From Pararhizobium_B sp963838155 (GTDB taxonomy: Bacteria; Pseudomonadota; Alphaproteobacteria; Rhizobiales; Rhizobiaceae), in NCBI GenBank assembly GCA_963838155.1, contig CAWIQE010000018.1:160031-224030 (forward strand): 64,000 nt of DNA, in the 5' to 3' direction. The first letter of the stretch is position 1. Each line of letters begins with the position of its first letter. Positions 62,658-64,000 of this stretch are shown in pieces. A model generated the notes under the pieces. The model was not told where the DNA came from. It did no database searches and worked only from the letters and a program-made list of their open reading frames with translations. A program made the translations under genes and the position numbers.

Positions 62658-63767
62658 TCACTGTGGACCGTGTGGGCCACAGAGAGCCTTTTTGCGGGCC
62701 CCTTCATCCCAATCGATCCCAAGACCGGGCGATTGCGACGGCTTTGCCCGTCCTCCTTCTATCTCCAGGGCCGCACCGGTCACGTCTTCGAGTTGCGGGA
62801 TGTATTCGACCCAGCGGGCGTTCGGGACCGCGCAGGCCAGGGAGACGTGAAGTTCCATCAGGAAGTGCGGGCAGACCGCGACGTTGCATGTCTCGGCGAG
62901 ATGGGCCGTCTTCAGCCACGGAGTGATGCCGCCGATCCGTCCGACGTCGACCTGGACGATGGAACAGGCGCGCGCTGGAGATAGCTTCGGAAAGCGAGAG
63001 GCTGTAGAGGCTCTCGCCGACGGCGATCGGGGTCCTCGTCGATCGCGACAGGCGGGCATGGCCATCGATGTCGTCTGCGGGAGCGGCTCTTCGAGCCAGC
63101 CGATGTGGAGGGCCTCGTATGGCGGGCCCGGCGGATGGCCTCGTCGACGTTGAAGGCTTGGTTGGCATCGGTGAAGATCTCGAAGCCGGGGCCGACCTAC
63201 TCCCGTACGGCCCGGATGCGAGTCACATCCTCATGCGGAGGTCGCCCGACTTTGATCTTCGCGCCGGAAAAGCCTGCGCTTCACGCGCGCGGCGTCGTCG
63301 ACCAGCAGCGAGGTCTCGAGATGCAGCCAGCCGCCTTCCGTCGAATAAAGCGCGCTCTCGCGGCGTGCGCCGCCCGCCATCAAGTGGAACGGAAGCCCGG
63401 CCCGCGGCATCGCAGGTTCCAGAGGGCAGTGTCGACGGCGGCAAGCGCGAGGGAGGTGATCGCGCCGACCGTAGTGGCATGAGTCAGGAAAAGCAGGTAC
63501 AGCCAGATTGGCTCGATCTCGGCCGCTTCGCGCCCAAGGAGGGCCGGTGCGAACGAGCGGTCGATCAGTGGCATCACGGAAGGTCCTCCCGTGCCGATAG
63601 TGAAGGCATAGCCGGTAGCCGATAGAGCCGTCCTCGTCGAAGATCCGGATGATCGGCGTTTCCTGGCTGACGAACGACTGGATCGCGTCGGTTCGCTCGG
63701 TCTTCGGCTGAAGGTTCACCATCGAAGCTTCGATGCGGCGATCCTCGACATGCACCACCTCCGTCAC
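62658..63767 (-). pseudogene. Mandelate racemase/muconate lactonizing (enolase superfamily) enzyme, multiply frameshifted
   Basis: Pieces of one protein appear in order in shifting frames: start MTEVVHVEDRRIEAS (GTG at 63767), then IDRSFAPALLGREAAEIE, AGGARRESALYSTEGGWL, FSGAKIKVG with EIFTDANQAFNVDEAIRRA, RTPIAVGESLYSLS, and VQVDVGRIGGITPWLKTAHL. The active-site KxK, D-A-N-Q and GES elements are recognisable. Apparent single-base indels occur near 63613, 63402, 63279, 63120, 63082 and 62970, and there is a TAG at 63197-63199. The likely role was dehydration of a sugar acid. It is coupled (GTGA) to the downstream-read amidohydrolase. Confidence 0.82.
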
Positions 63768-64000
63768 GCGCCTCGCCCGGCCAGAACCGGTAGCGTCTCA
63801 TCGAGCCGGTAGAGATCGACCGCCGAACCCGCCAACACCCTCGACTTCTCCGCCTCGGAAAGGTGGGATATGCCCGCGCATACACAGGACAAAACCTGCG
63901 TGAAGGAGGCGGCGAGCGTGCAGACAGGCCAGTCGCTGCCGAAGAGACAGCGGTCCGGGACCGAGCGAAAGCTCCAGCGCCTCGCGAATGTAAGGGACCA
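63764..64000 (-). pseudogene. Amidohydrolase 2-family (sugar lactonase-like) protein, 3' end, frameshifted
   Basis: The C-terminal 79 codons run into the right edge of the window. The stretch DRCLFGSDWPVCTLAASF is the metal-binding strand-and-loop signature of amidohydrolase 2 proteins such as L-fucono-lactonase. Just upstream, VPYIREALEL is in another frame; one extra C near 63955 accounts for the shift. The stop overlaps the GTG start of the enolase-superfamily gene, giving a lactonase/dehydratase pair typical of L-fucose or related sugar-acid catabolism. Confidence 0.7.

Noticed and set aside
1..64000. CRISPR array, rRNA operon or prophage structural genes
   Set aside because: No regularly spaced repeats, rRNA-like stretches or phage structural proteins were seen anywhere in the window.

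Overview
The window is high-GC bacterial DNA with the gene content and order of an alphaproteobacterium of the Hyphomicrobiales (Rhizobiales), most likely Rhizobiaceae or a near relative. The grounds are: a pdhA-pdhB-pdhC-lpdA operon whose E1-beta carries its own lipoyl domain; the divIC-eno-kdsA-pyrG-secG-tpiA-ppiD-trpDC-moaC-moeA order; a phosphatidylcholine synthase; an IalB protein; a FixK-like regulator; and several copies of a rhizobial-type short intergenic repeat. No species is claimed.

Layout. Positions 1-19000 are core metabolism: the pyruvate dehydrogenase operon, FtsB/DivIC, enolase, KDO-8-P synthase, a VOC protein, CTP synthase, SecG, triosephosphate isomerase, a PpiD-type folding factor, tryptophan synthesis (trpD, trpC) and molybdopterin synthesis (moaC, moeA). 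Positions 19000-32400 are more variable: a class III aminotransferase, a complete BMP-type ABC importer (binding protein, two permeases, fused double ATPase), a quinone oxidoreductase overlapping phosphatidylcholine synthase, a flavin monooxygenase, HspQ, IalB, an orphan oligopeptide-type binding protein and a DsbA/FrnE-like protein. Positions 32484-43517 hold mfd-sdhE, recG, a DUF502 membrane protein, glmS, glmU and a CcdA-like protein. After tRNA-Lys there is a stress cluster (FixK-like regulator, DksA-like zinc-finger protein, PNPOx/Nim-like protein, universal stress protein), then a GNAT enzyme, a secreted glycoside-hydrolase-like protein and a very small DUF3563-like protein. A minus-strand block from 57138 down to 49224 (rlpA, dac, tmk, holB, metG, tatD, MBL hydrolase, YbaK-like) is tightly packed, with several 4-base stop/start overlaps.

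The character of the sequence changes at tRNA-Ser(UGA), 58090-58179. An IS481-type element starts about 15 bp past the tRNA and is followed by a truncated type III restriction subunit, a DsbA-fold isomerase, a frameshifted serine recombinase, and a sugar-acid catabolic pair (enolase-superfamily dehydratase and amidohydrolase) broken by many single-base indels. This looks like the left edge of a decaying tRNA-associated island. The density of pure indels in otherwise conserved protein sequence also raises the possibility of assembly errors near a contig end.

I did not find an undescribed multi-gene system that I can defend. The signals most worth following are the nested palindrome plus repeat at 47139-47360, the repeats that supply stop codons to mfd and perhaps ppiD, the inverted repeat in front of the FixK-like gene, and the tRNA-Ser island edge.
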